Assembly (NCBI GenBank): GCA_026874595.1
Contig: JAPPUL010000095.1
Coordinates: 186,001-250,000 of the forward strand
Reading direction: 5' to 3'
From: Sipunculus nudus
Taxonomy: Eukaryota; Annelida; Sipuncula; Golfingiida; Sipunculidae
Length of the DNA: 64,000 nucleotides
Positions 8,721 to 19,017 of this stretch are shown here, one piece after another (within the stretch, counting starts at the first letter, position 1; each line of letters begins with the position of its first letter). A program made the position numbers and the translations under genes. Below the pieces are notes generated by a model, which ran no database searches, had not been told where the DNA came from, and was given only the letters and a program-made list of their open reading frames with translations.

Positions 8721-9365
8721 CTATCTTACATTCTTCCTAGAAGACTTTGCAAAAGGGACAGTTTTTATTTTTAATGTAGATTTAGACTTAGACATCTCAG
8801 ATCTAAACAAAGGTGCAAATTTATTACTCTTAGCCTCAGCTAAATCAGCTTGAGGTGCATGGCATTGTGAACAATTGAAAAAGGCCTTATTTAACTTCCC
8901 CTTTAGGCTTCTTGCATCTAACTCAGAAATATGAGTAGTAGATATTAGCGTAGCTGTTGGAAGCTTGGCTACCTTAAGATCTTGCTCAGAAGGCATATGG
9001 CAATTTAGACAAGTATTGCCACCCTTTTTTATAGGTAAAAGCCCGTTTACACTATGTGGTATCATAGGTGGCGCGTTCTCAAATGCCCTTCCAAACTTCT
9101 TATTACCTGCACCAGGTGCTTTACCAATATAATTAACACCAGGAGTAGTAAGCGTCTCGTCAAATAAACTCTCAGACCGTATAGTACTTATCCCAAGTTC
9201 ACTATCTGTAGTCCTTTTAACTTTACTATCCTTTACATCAGATACATCAGATACATCATTTACACTATTTACATCAGACGCATCAGTTGACTTTTTACAA
9301 TAAATAGCCGCTAAGGTAAGGCCAACTATTAAAACCATCAAAAGTACCCTTTTGCTATTAATCAT
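8721..9365 (-). CDS. napB: NapB, di-heme cytochrome c subunit of periplasmic nitrate reductase
   Basis: 214 residues. Two heme c sites are seen: CLNCH at residues 119-123 and CSQCH at 165-169. Candidate distal ligands are His104 ('MIPHSV') and His145 ('STTHIS'), the usual NapB arrangement. NapB passes electrons to the 4Fe-4S cluster of NapA in the periplasm. The N-terminus is a signal segment that ends in '...LAAIYC', so it could be lipid-anchored, although the lipobox is poor. An Asp/Val/Ser-rich linker with tandem repeats (DVSDV) follows. It is 83 bp after napA and probably cotranscribed. No quinol-oxidising partner (napC or napGH) is present in the window. Confidence 0.9.
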   Translation of the reverse strand: MINSKRVLLMVLIVGLTLAAIYCKKSTDASDVNSVNDVSDVSDVKDSKVKRTTDSELGISTIRSESLFDETLTTPGVNYIGKAPGAGNKKFGRAFENAPPMIPHSVNGLLPIKKGGNTCLNCHMPSEQDLKVAKLPTATLISTTHISELDARSLKGKLNKAFFNCSQCHAPQADLAEAKSNKFAPLFRSEMSKSKSTLKIKTVPFAKSSRKNVR

Positions 9366-9448
9366 ATCACTTTCTCCATATATGAATTTAATTTAAAATA
9401 GAGCATTATCACTACATATTTCATTTTCACAAATAATCATAAAATAAC

Positions 9449-12232
9449 TTATGCTTTATATATCTTCACAGCGCACTTTTTAAAATCTGTCTGCTTAGAT
9501 AATGGACAAGTGTGATCCAAAGTAACCTTATTAATAAAAACCTTCTCATCAAACCATGGCACAAATACTAATCCTTTTGGCGGCCGATTCCTGCCTCTGG
9601 CATCGACCCTCGCCTTAACCTTACCGCGTCTACTCTCTACCCACACAGCATCCCCCTGCTTTACATTAACTTTCTTAGCATCAACAGGATTCATATAAAT
9701 AAGAGCCTCAGGAACAGCCCTATAAAGCTCTGGCACCCTCATAGTCATCGTCCCACTATGCCAATGCTCAAGAACCCTACCAGTATTAAGCCAAAAAGGA
9801 TATTCCTTACTAGGCATCTCTGGGGGCTCCATATACGGTCTGAAAAATATCTTAGCTTTGTTCTTTAAATCATACTTAGGCTTTTGCTTGTCAGGACCCT
9901 TTAAGTCACCCTCAAAAACCTTCTTAAGTGCAGTACCATAAAAAGCAAATCCCTTACCCTTTACCTCACTCCTAACATAAGGATCATACATAGAATTAAA
10001 ACGCCACCGAGTTTCACGCTTGTTTATTACAGGCCATCTCAACCCTCTTACAGCATGATAAGTATCAAAGTCAGCTAAGTCATGGTGTTTATTAGTTCCA
10101 AACTTTCTATACTCTTCCCATAAAGCTTTATGAACAAAAAAACCATAACCACCAAACTTACCATAACCACTTATCTCCCTACCATCACCTGCCGCCTCTG
10201 TATTCATAAAACCCTTCCCTACAGGATCATTAGCCCAACTAAACTTTTTCATGTCTTTAGTTGCAAAAAGTACATCGTATAAACTCATATCAGGATTATA
10301 ACCCTTAGCCTTAGCCTCAGATAATACATCCTTTAACTTAATCCCTCCAACATCCCAACCCTTCCAACACTCTTTTAACTTAAAACGCTTAGAAAACTCT
10401 AGATATTGCCACACATCAGGCATCGCCTCTCCAACCGGAGTAACCTGTTGCTTCCAATGCTGTGTACGCCTTTCTGAATTACCATAAGCTCCCCATTTCT
10501 CATATATCATAGCCGATGGCAATATTAAATCAGCTACCTTAGCAGATATTCCAGCATAAGAATCTGACACAACTATAAAGTTGTCCATCTCTCGGGCTGC
10601 CTTTATCCAATGATTAGCATTAGCTGTATTCTGCCACGGGTTACATACATTAACCCAGGCCCACTTAATCTTACCATCTTCTATGTCCCTCATAATCTTT
10701 GTATAATGTGAACCAACTTTACCATTTAACGTACCCTTAGGAAGCTTCCAAATACCTTCTGATATCTCTCTATGTTTAGGATTATCTACTACCATATCAG
10801 CTGGTAACCTATGTGCAAAAGTACCAACCTCTCTGGCAGTACCACAGGCTGACGGCTGCCCAGTTAAACTAAATGCACCGTTACCCGGCTTAGCTTGCTT
10901 ACCTAATAATAAATGAACCATATACGCCTGCTCATTAACCCATGAACCCCTAGAGTGTTGATTCATTCCCATAGTCCAGAAACTAACCACCTTCCTATTC
11001 TTCTCAATATATAACTTTGCAAGAAGCTCTAATTTCTTTTTATAATCAGCAAGAGTCTCGTCAGGATTACCCTTAGATAACTTAGCAACATAGTCTAAAG
11101 TATACGGTTCTAACGCCTTTTCAAAGTCCTCACGAGTTATCTTCCAGTGCACAAAAGGTCCTTTACCCTTACTATGCTTCATTTCAAGCATATCACCAGC
11201 CTTATGCCCTAAATAAGCTAATGATACACCCTCATCAGCAGAAAGACGCTTCCCATTCTGCTTTTTAGCTGTGTCTAACTCAGACTCTTTATATTTTTTA
11301 TGTGCGGTATCCTCACGCATACCATAACCAATATCCACAAATCCTGTAGTAAAAATACAGTGATCCTTAACAAACTTCTCATCAACCGCCTTGCTCTTAA
11401 TAACCTCTCTTGCTATATAGTTCCAAATAGCTAGATCTGTGCTAGGTTTAAATATAATATCCGTATCAGCAATATCAGAACAACGATTTGTATACGTAGA
11501 TAAGTTAACCAACTGAACTCTATCAGGAGCACTAAGCTTTCTATCTGTTACTCGAGACCACAAAATAGGATGCATCTCTGCCATATTTGCACCCCATGTA
11601 ACAACTGTATCAGTAAGCTCTATATCATCATAACATCCAGAAGGCTCGTCTATACCAAAAGTCTGTATAAAACCAACTACAGCACTAGCCATGCAATGTC
11701 TTGCATTAGGATCAATATTATTACTCCTAAATCCTGCCTTCATAAGCTTAGCTATAGCATAACCTTCTTGTATAGTATATTGACCAGAACCAAAAACCGC
11801 AACACTACGTGGACCATTCTTTCCATAAGTCTCTTTAAACTTCTGGGCCATAACATTAAACGCTTCGTCCCAACCAATCTCCTCAAACTTACCATGCTTA
11901 TCAAACTTGCCATTTGTCTTTCGTAAAAGGGGCTTCGTTAACCTATCACTACCATACATAATCTTCGAGTTAAAGTACCCCTTAATGCAGTTTAAACCCT
12001 TGTTAACTGGACATGCCGGATCACCCTTTGATGCAACTATCTTATCGTTCTTAGTCGCAAGCATAATACCACACCCAGTACCACAAAACCTGCACACACT
12101 CTTATCCCAGCGCCAACCAGCTTCAGCAGCATCTGCCGCAAGCCTATCTGCCTCAGGTACATTAATACCTATAGCTGTAGCCGCCGATACCGCTGCTGTC
12201 TTCTTAAGAAATTCTCTTCTAGATAGTGACAT
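9449..12232 (-). CDS. napA: NapA, catalytic subunit of periplasmic nitrate reductase
   Basis: 927 residues, the long form typical of Campylobacterota rather than the roughly 830-residue enterobacterial form. It starts with a twin-arginine signal (S-R-R-E-F-L-K, residues 4-10). The [4Fe-4S] site is C47-x2-C50-x3-C54 and C82 ('GLNCIKGYF'). The molybdenum ligand is the Cys in '[13 protein letters not shown]' near residue 180, followed by bis-MGD binding blocks to the C-terminus. It reduces nitrate to nitrite in the periplasm. An AAGGAG ribosome site lies 8 nt before ATG. The gene appears intact, unlike much around it, so nitrate respiration or redox disposal is probably still under selection. 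Confidence 0.97.
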   Translation of the reverse strand: MSLSRREFLKKTAAVSAATAIGINVPEADRLAADAAEAGWRWDKSVCRFCGTGCGIMLATKNDKIVASKGDPACPVNKGLNCIKGYFNSKIMYGSDRLTKPLLRKTNGKFDKHGKFEEIGWDEAFNVMAQKFKETYGKNGPRSVAVFGSGQYTIQEGYAIAKLMKAGFRSNNIDPNARHCMASAVVGFIQTFGIDEPSGCYDDIELTDTVVTWGANMAEMHPILWSRVTDRKLSAPDRVQLVNLSTYTNRCSDIADTDIIFKPSTDLAIWNYIAREVIKSKAVDEKFVKDHCIFTTGFVDIGYGMREDTAHKKYKESELDTAKKQNGKRLSADEGVSLAYLGHKAGDMLEMKHSKGKGPFVHWKITREDFEKALEPYTLDYVAKLSKGNPDETLADYKKKLELLAKLYIEKNRKVVSFWTMGMNQHSRGSWVNEQAYMVHLLLGKQAKPGNGAFSLTGQPSACGTAREVGTFAHRLPADMVVDNPKHREISEGIWKLPKGTLNGKVGSHYTKIMRDIEDGKIKWAWVNVCNPWQNTANANHWIKAAREMDNFIVVSDSYAGISAKVADLILPSAMIYEKWGAYGNSERRTQHWKQQVTPVGEAMPDVWQYLEFSKRFKLKECWKGWDVGGIKLKDVLSEAKAKGYNPDMSLYDVLFATKDMKKFSWANDPVGKGFMNTEAAGDGREISGYGKFGGYGFFVHKALWEEYRKFGTNKHHDLADFDTYHAVRGLRWPVINKRETRWRFNSMYDPYVRSEVKGKGFAFYGTALKKVFEGDLKGPDKQKPKYDLKNKAKIFFRPYMEPPEMPSKEYPFWLNTGRVLEHWHSGTMTMRVPELYRAVPEALIYMNPVDAKKVNVKQGDAVWVESRRGKVKARVDARGRNRPPKGLVFVPWFDEKVFINKVTLDHTCPLSKQTDFKKCAVKIYKA

Positions 12233-12539
12233 TAACAGTCTCCTTAGAAATATTATTTTATACTAGCTAAATATCCAAAACCTATCTTCCTTAAGAAGAA
12301 CTAAAAACAAACTTCTATACCTAAAAAAAAATATAAAACAACTATCTTGAAAAATACTTCTATAATCATTAATAATCATTAATAGTTTGCTTATAATCTC
12401 TAGTCTTCTTTATAGTACAAGCAAAAAGTAAATATTAAAAAAGTAAATATTACCTAAATTGTAAGAATAGTACAACTACCCTTCTTATTAGAGTCCTTAA
12501 TACAACCCATAATTAAAGAAAATAGTAGAATAGCCTTTT
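12233..12539. other. napF-napA spacer
   Basis: An AT-rich spacer containing two short direct duplications ('aatcattaat' and 'aaaaagtaaatatta'). No napG or napH remnant is recognised, although these genes follow napA in related clusters. Apart from the napA ribosome site, no regulatory element can be named. Confidence 0.4.
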
Positions 12540-13043
12540 TTATAAAGCACTAATCTTAATAGCTTCTTTAGGGCAAACTGAAATACATAACCCGCAACCC
12601 GTACATTTGTCTGCTTGCACCTTAGGGTTCCATAAAACCAAAAACTTTATTGCCTTCTCAGGACAAATCTCCCTACAACTACTACAAATAACTTTATTCC
12701 AAGCCAAACACTCAGACTCGCCTATAGCAGGCAGCGCATTAACCTTATTTATACCTTCATAAATACTAGTATCTAATACTCCAAAATCACAGGCCTCAGC
12801 ACACTTTTGACAAAAAGTACAACCATTCTCTTTAAAATCTAAATATGGTGTGTTATCTTCCTTGTCTATCCGAATAATCTCCTCTTCACAGACTCCTACA
12901 CATTTACCACCACACTCCTTGCAATAACGTTGGAAAAGCACATCATCATTGTTATAAGGAGGCCTAATACGCTTTACATCAATAGTTTGCTTCTTTTGTA
13001 AAAAGAGAGACCTAAAAAATTCCCTCCTATCCATTTTATCCAT
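12540..13043 (-). CDS. napF: NapF-type 4x[4Fe-4S] ferredoxin
   Basis: About 167 residues when started at 'MDKMDRREFF', which fits the NapF opening better than the in-frame Met five codons upstream. Cysteine clusters are seen as 'CKECGGKCVGVCEEE', 'CTFCQKCAEACDFG', 'CSSCREICPEKA' and 'CTGCGLCISVCPKEA', giving room for about four iron-sulphur clusters. NapF is a cytoplasmic accessory protein that interacts with NapA during maturation. It is the first gene of the nap set on this strand, 307 bp ahead of napA. A separate promoter for napA is possible given the gap. Confidence 0.82.
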   Translation of the reverse strand: MDKMDRREFFRSLFLQKKQTIDVKRIRPPYNNDDVLFQRYCKECGGKCVGVCEEEIIRIDKEDNTPYLDFKENGCTFCQKCAEACDFGVLDTSIYEGINKVNALPAIGESECLAWNKVICSSCREICPEKAIKFLVLWNPKVQADKCTGCGLCISVCPKEAIKISAL

Positions 13044-13058
13044 AATAGTTATCCACAA

Positions 13059-13368
13059 TATTTTACAAAAATACTAAATTACCTTCTATCCTCTTTTAAT
13101 AAGATTTAACTTTAATAAGATTTAGCTAAAGGGAGTGTTTTTATTTTTAATATAAACATAAAGATGGCTTAGGAAATGGATGAATCAGATCTATATATAA
13201 TAGCAACTACCATAAGTCCCCCTCTCTAATAATAAACAAACCAGGCACCCCTTCTCATTAAACAACAAAATCATAGAATGTTGACTTATACTAGCCATTA
13301 AATAATAAATAAAGAATATTCTTATTTACTATTTAAGTTTTATAAACTTAAGTTTTATCATTTATAGC
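13059..13368. other. Intergenic region upstream of napF
   Basis: Mostly AT-rich. The minus strand around 13,125-13,200 resembles the 3' end of napB ('tttttatttttaat' plus flanking bases), which may be a remnant of a duplicated napB. A palindromic 'cttaagttttataaacttaag' type sequence near 13,335-13,360 may serve as a terminator for the gene on the left. No FNR box was recognised. Confidence 0.35.
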
Positions 13369-13974
13369 TTAATTATTCTCTTTAGTAAGTTCACCATAAA
13401 TATATCCTATTGTTGTAACGCTTATAGAGAATAGAATTATATATCCAATGAACATAAATAATGCAGACAAAATAGGAGATATATAATCAAAAATAGCGTA
13501 TAGTATAATAGTTGGAATAGAAACTAATAAAAATAATCCAAAGCCGCCTAAAAATATAGTCCACTTTTTACCAAAGGTAAGCTTATTGCTAAGTCTCATA
13601 GCTTCAATAGGGTTTATATCCTTATCTAGCAAAAGCGGATAAGATAATACCCAAGCTATGATGGCTACATAAGCAGGAATGAGAAAAAACATAAGCCCAT
13701 ACATAGTTCCCATTATAAATAGCCCGCCTAATAATAATACATCCGCTATCTTTTTTCTGTATTTAGAACTAAATATTTCAAGAGGAGCTATTACCTTACC
13801 ATTACTTAATGCAATCGGTAAATGCCCTATCACTGCTATAGTTGTTCAAAGATTAATATAAGGTATCCATATGGTTATTAGCCATAAAACAATTGATCCA
13901 ATAAGTGATAAAGCATTTTCTAAAAACAACTTAATTGAATTACTAATTATCCCACCAACTGTTAGTTGAGCCAT
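13369..13974 (-). pseudogene. Membrane protein with an in-frame nonsense codon
   Basis: Read from ATG at 13,974, the first 42 codons ('MAQLTVGGIISNSIKLFLEN...IPYINL') are followed by TGA at 13,846-13,848, then the same frame continues for about 160 codons as a multi-spanning membrane protein with four or five hydrophobic segments. TGA is one base from GGA, and a Gly would fit ('NL-G-TTIAV'). A downstream GTG at 13,833 could restart translation but would lose the first helix. Other genes here use TGA as a normal stop (cas6, for example), so recoding is not supported. The family is not recognised (it is similar in style to DUF975-like membrane domains). Confidence 0.7.
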
Positions 13975-14011
13975 ATTATCCTCCTATCCATTAGATTACT
14001 TAATTAAAGTT

Positions 14012-14138
14012 AGCTTAAGTTAATAAAAACTTGAGTAATTAGGCAAGTATTTTTCGATAACTTATAATTTAAAAGCCTAGTAAATAGTTAATAAACTAAC
14101 TATACTTATCTCTATAAAAGAATGGTTATTACTTTAAG
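14012..14138. repeat. Intergenic repeat, copy 2
   Basis: Second copy of the element at 5,838-5,985, in the same orientation. The two align through most of their length with scattered substitutions. It separates the broken membrane protein from the frameshifted beta-helix gene, so both copies lie next to pseudogenes. Confidence 0.7.
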
Positions 14139-14147
14139 GCAATATTA

Positions 14148-14881
14148 CTAACTAGCTTCTTTAAAGTTAGCATTATTCTTACCATAAGGATCATTACTAA
14201 GAGTAAATGTCTTTTTAGTATCAGCATCAAAGTTAGGCTTACTGTCTTTATCACTATATATCGCCCCACCTCCTTTTACAGCCTTGTTGTTGGTAAACTC
14301 ACAGTCAGTTAACTTTGGTGAAGAAGAATCATTAAATATCCCGCCCCCTACTTCTCCTTCAGCCTCGTTATTAGTAAACTCACAGTCAGTTAACTTTGGT
14401 GAAGAATTATAACTATTATACACCACCCCTCCAACATTATGCTCTTCATCACCATTAGCATTACCTTTAGTAATTGTAACCCCTGTTAACTTTGCGGTAT
14501 TATCTAAGCTAGTACCATCAGGATGATAAAAAATATGATACACACTATCATCTTTTGTGCCAATATCACCACTTAAAATAGTCTCATAAAGGTCAGGATT
14601 GTTTTCATCACCATTAGCAGAATACCCACCAATAACCTCAACTCCATTACGTAAAGAAAAATGCTTTTCACGGTTACCCTTACCTACATTAGGATGACTA
14701 CTCGGCTTATAAGTACCTTTAGCTACATGTACCCTAACTATCTTATTGTATTTTTTGCCACTCCATAAGCCTTGTCAATCCCTTTTTGAAGATCACTAAA
14801 AGCATTAGCCCAAGAACTTCCATCACCACTACCTCCCGCTTTAACATGAACTATTGTTTTACTATTGTAAGCCTTTACCAT
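14148..14881 (-). pseudogene. Right-handed beta-helix / polymorphic membrane-protein-like protein, frameshifted
   Basis: The start at 14,881 has a strong GGGGAG ribosome site. The first part reads 'TIVHVKAGGSGDGSSWANAF', the typical opening of right-handed parallel beta-helix (choice-of-anchor or Pmp-like) proteins. The frame then ends early. A run of six A (14,751-14,756 on the opposite strand) marks the change of frame. With one A more, the reading continues 'GKKYNKIVRVHVAKGTYKP' and then two nearly identical 'SSPKLTDCEFTNN' coils. The protein is short (about 245 residues) and has no signal peptide. The slippage-prone A tract makes phase variation possible, but simple decay is equally likely in this neighbourhood. 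Confidence 0.7.
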
Positions 14882-15429
14882 AGAGTATTCTCCCCAATAA
14901 GTAAACTAACTAATAAAGACCTTTTTGTAATCTTAATAGCAACTCCAAAGTCTCTTCTATAGCAGTAAAAATGAAATATATAAAACATAATCCGAAATAA
15001 ATAAATAAAAGATTATGAGCCTTTTAGGCAAACTAATAAAGACTTATTTATTAGGGGTATTATTTAGTTCTATTATTCAGGTTATAAAACTTATGATTTT
15101 CTTAAAAGACTGTCTTAGGATAGTGTAATATTTTAAAGCAAACCTTTCCTCTAAGATAATATTCAAAGTAAAATAATACAAAATAACTATAATAAAATCT
15201 AGAAGAACTCTTTAGTACTCCTAAATAACGATACCACATAAAATTGTTAAACTAATTTGGAAAAAGAACACTATACAAAATTAAGCTCTTTGTTAAGAGC
15301 TTTAGAAAAAGACTCTTGAAAAATGACCACCACCAAATATATTAACTGTTCTTATAACTTATCTAAAATGACTATAGCAACTTATTAAATATCTATTATC
15401 AATAACTAATACCCACATAATAATTCTTA
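14882..15429. other. Intergenic region
   Basis: AT-rich. The segment 15,289-15,335 resembles the end of the helix-turn-helix remnant at 15,885-15,942 ('tctttagaaaaagactctt' against 'tctttagaaaaagagtctt'), so two decayed copies flank the methyltransferase fragment. The rest shows nothing recognisable. Confidence 0.45.
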
Positions 15430-15816
15430 TTAAAAACTTATGGATACTAACTCATTAAAATCCTGTATTCTCTTTGTTGCCCTAATCAAAGTAAACTGCC
15501 CAAACTGCTTAGGGCTTTCTACACCAAAACCCATTAACTCTAAACTCTTACAAAAAGAATCAATATTTTTAAATCGACTAGTCGCCTCAACAATATAAAG
15601 GAAACCATCCAACTTAAGGGTCCTAAAGGCTTCCTTTATATAATCTTTAAAATTACTCCCCATAAGAGAAAGACTAAAAACTGCAATATCTAATGAAGCG
15701 CTTTCTAAAGATACACTCATACTATCAGATGGAATACCATACTCATTTATCGCTATATGATCAAAACTATATACCTCATTTGGGAGTTTTTGGGCTAATA
15801 TAGCTTCACCACACAC
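15430..15816 (-). pseudogene. 5'-truncated SAM-dependent methyltransferase (Rrp8-like)
   Basis: 128 codons that resemble the C-terminal two thirds of Rrp8-like methyltransferases (Methyltransf_8): a motif I remnant 'FVCGEAILA', the conserved 'SLDIAVFSLSLMGSNFKDYI', then 'EAFRTLKLDGFLYIVEATSRF' and a final 'GFGVES...FTLIRATK'. The N-terminal substrate part is missing. Upstream in frame there are stops, and the DNA on the other strand encodes a different remnant. The only possible start is a GTG inside motif I. It is best described as a gene fragment. Confidence 0.6.
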
Positions 15817-15825
15817 AAAATTGCA

Positions 15826-15942
15826 AAACTTATCGGTGAAGGTAAATCACTAGAAGATATATCTAATACACTAGGTGTAAGCCTAGGTGAAATTAAACTC
15901 TTTACTAGCCTCTTTAGAAAAAGAGTCTTAGAAAATGGTTAA
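15826..15942 (+). pseudogene. Remnant of a helix-turn-helix C-terminal domain
   Basis: 38 codons on the plus strand without a start: 'GEGKSLEDISNTLGVSLGEI' followed by 'KLF...RKRVLENG' and TAA. This resembles the small C-terminal helix-turn-helix found in DUF2802/DUF6115-type proteins. It abuts the 5' end of the methyltransferase fragment in convergent arrangement, so a rearrangement joined two gene pieces here. Confidence 0.45.
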
Positions 15943-16003
15943 TACTAATATAAAACCTTTTTAAACCCCCTTGAACACCTTAAACTAAACTATAACCCGT
16001 ATA

Positions 16004-18677
16004 TTAAACAACTAACTTATCCAACCTTTCAGCATCCAACCTCTTAAACCACTCTAAAGCATCATTTAACGCCTGCTCAGGTGACCTAAGCTCACCAAGA
16101 GGTATAACACCATCTACAACACAATCACCAATAGTCGCCTTATACATGATCCTCTTCCACTTCGAATCACAATAAGACCACCTCTCATCACCAATATCAG
16201 CATAAGTCTTGGGTATAACTACCTTAACCTTTTCCCTTACTTGACCCTGCCTATGTAACCTGCCTATAAGTTGTGTATACTGAGCATTAGTCCAAGGTAA
16301 AGTGTTTAAAATTAACCTGTTCGATACAAATTGTAAACCATCTACACCAGTTGCAATCGCATCCGAACCAATCAGTACGTCTATCTGTTTATCCAAAAAT
16401 GGCTTTAGTCCACTTTTGTATTCCCCTGTATAAAGCCCAACACTGTATCCCTCTCTTTTAACAGCACAATAAAGGAGGTCTAAAATAACATTACCAACAT
16501 AATTAGTATAAATAACAGTCTGGGGTCTTATCTCTTTAAGTATAGTCTTTAAGCGAGCCATTGTTAAAATACTCTCAAGCTCTAAAACCTGACCCTTGCC
16601 AATATCTCTAATCTCATCAAGATACCTAGAACAATCAACGTCTATAAACTTTGTATCAAGATCAATCTCATACTCAGGAACCTGCCTCACCCCAATAGTA
16701 GTAAACTTCTCAAATAAAGCTACCGCATTAGGTATTGTCTCTTTAGTATCTAAATCAACCTTATTACCAAGTATCATATCCAAAAGAGACTTACCCTCAT
16801 ATAAATTGTTAATAACCGGTGTCGCACTCAACCCAAGAACCCTTAAATCAGGATTCCTCTGCCTAGACAAAGATAATAACCTATTAATAAGCTTTCGCCT
16901 TTTGCTACTCTTCTTCTCATACCTTTGCTTTGAATAATGAACCTCATCTAATACAATTAAGTCAACTGAATTCCTAATTAAGCCTAAAACCTTATCTTCT
17001 GAATCAGCCTGTTGAAACATCTCATAGTTTAATACTATGTAAGTATTCTTCCCCCCTAAACCACTAACTATCTCTTTTGTGTACACTAATGAATCAGGAT
17101 ATATTAACTTAATATTATCCTTCCATATATCCACAACCGTATTAGGACAAATTATAATAGTTACCCTTGCCTCACAAACCCTTGCAGCTAATATAGCCCC
17201 TAAAGTCTTGCCAGCCCCTGTCCCAGAAAAGTTGCCCACCCTCCTTTCCATTAATACCCTAAACGCTATAAGCCTCTGCATTAGATTAGGTTCATAGTAT
17301 TTACCGTCCTTTGAAAAACTATAACCCCCAGGTATAATAAGAGCCTTAGCACCATTATACTGAGTTAAAAACCTTTCCCTTACCCTAGCAGAGTATTCAT
17401 TAACTTTAAAATTATTAACCTCTTCAATAGCCTCAGCCTCATTATGGTAAGCATATTTCCAAATCTTAGTAACACCAGAAGCTATATAAAACTCAACAGC
17501 TTCTTCATCACTACTAGCACAAAGAACCTCAGCACTCTTAAGAGCGTCTTTAGCCCTTACAACAGGTAAGCTTTTTTTACTTCTAATAGCTTCATCAATA
17601 TCCTTAACCTCTCCAAGGTCCTCATCCTCATTAAGTTCGTCTAAATTATCTGCTGAACTATCCTCTATTTCATTAGCTTGCCCCTTAGGCTTTGATAATT
17701 CTTCAGAGTCTCCTTCTGCAAAAGAAATATTGAGATTGAAGGGAAGCCTGAGGACCTTAGGCTTTGGTAATTCTTCAGAGTCCCCTTCTGCCCATTCCTT
17801 CAAATCTTTTAAGGGAATACGCCCTTTACTAATATCCTTAACAAAACCTTTTACCTAATTCTGTTAAAGATTTACCTTTGGCTCGCTCTTCATAGATTTT
17901 GATTAGCTTGTTGTCAATATTATCTTTAAAGTAGATTTTAATGAATTTATCTATAGAGTACTCAAAATAAAGAAGATCAAACTCAAAATCATCCAACTTG
18001 TTTTTACCAAAACCATCTACTTCTTTTAAAAAAGCATTCTTATCTATCTTATTAAAATCTTCTAACTTTTTAATCTTACCGCTTTTTAAAAGATAACTAC
18101 TAAACTCATCATATTTATTTAAAACCTTATTAATAGGCATTTCTTTGAAGTCATCATGAAAATCAAAGCTAAAATAATTATTCAATGTAATAGATTTTAA
18201 ATCTAGCTTTTTACTAAATTCATTGGCTCTCTCTATGATTTTCTTTATTTTATGTTTTCCAAGGCTAGGTATTGTTTTTAGTTCCGTATCAGTAATATTA
18301 TGTATGTCTGAGAAATCATATATACCTTTCTTATCACAATAATCAACAAATATTTTAAATATTCTATCTGAATATATATTTTTAATCTTATATATATTTT
18401 TAATCTTATTATCATTAACTTTAATAGTACTTTCATCTGGCAGTTCTTTAATATTATTATCATTACAATATTCTAAATATCTATCTTTAATTTTATCAAC
18501 CTTTAGTGATCCCAACCCCTTAACCTGATACAGATCATTAAAATTTAACCCCCTTAAATCACTTAAAAGATGATAGTTATTCCTTTTGCAGTAATCCCTA
18601 AATAACTTAAAGATATTCTCATGAAAACAATCGTTTATATGTAAATCGCCTTTGTAAATATTATTATCATCTGACAT
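16004..18677 (-). pseudogene. SNF2/DEAD-type helicase with N-terminal HhH-like repeats, split by a one-base frameshift
   Basis: Two adjoining frames form one gene. The 5' part (18,677-17,838, 279 codons) has three helix-hairpin-helix-like units ('VKGLGSLKVDKIKD', 'IPSLGKHKIKKII', 'VDGFGKNKLDDF') and ends '...KGKSLTELGKRFC'. The 3' part (599 codons to 16,004) has Walker A 'GTGAGKT', DExH-like 'LDEVHYSK', motif III 'LGLSATP' and motif VI 'QLIGRLHRQGQ'. At 17,849-17,852 a run of four A is one base too long. With three, the frame runs 'LGKGFVKDISKGRIPLKDL' into the helicase part. It is either a frameshift mutation or a +1 programmed shift (AAAA followed by AGG). A twice-repeated AEGDSEELxKPK segment marks the junction domain. 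The role is unknown; defence or DNA repair is possible. Confidence 0.75.
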
Positions 18678-18768
18678 TTCTTGCCCCGGTTATTATTATA
18701 ATGGATATTTAAAAACTCCCTTACTAATCATTATATTACTTTTGGTAACTATAAAATTATCATGATGC

Positions 18769-19017
18769 TTAGGGAGCAAGGTATATAATATCCCCTACTG
18801 ACACACTATCTTTAACTATATCCTTACAAAATACATTATTTATATCCAAGATATGTGCTGTAGGCTCTATATTAGATGTATCTAACTCGTTAATTTTATC
18901 AACGTAGGTTAAAATATTACTAAGTTCCTTTTAAAACTTCTCCTTTTCTTAATCAGTTAAATATACCCTGGCAAGCTGAGCTATGTTATCTACCTCTTTT
19001 AATGATATTTTTTTCAT
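18769..19017 (-). pseudogene. gatC: gatC pseudogene (Asp/Glu-tRNA amidotransferase subunit C)
   Basis: 83 codons in one frame from ATG at 19,017: 'KKISLKEVDNIAQLARVYLT', then 'NILTYVDKINELDTSNIEPT', then 'NNVFCKDIVKDSVSV', ending '...LAP' and TAA. This is GatC over its whole length, the small subunit of the GatCAB transamidosome that makes Gln-tRNA or Asn-tRNA. Codons 23 and 29 are both TAA (18,949-18,951 and 18,931-18,933), at positions where Glu is expected, so GAA to TAA changes are likely. No gatA or gatB is adjacent. A functional copy must exist elsewhere if the pathway is used. Confidence 0.88.

Noticed and set aside
11570-12266. Plus-strand frames opposite napA
   Set aside because: Antisense shadows of a clearly recognised gene, without own ribosome site or family match.
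13846-13848. TGA read as glycine (alternative genetic code)
   Set aside because: TGA serves as a normal stop at cas6 and other genes, and long genes here lack internal TGA.
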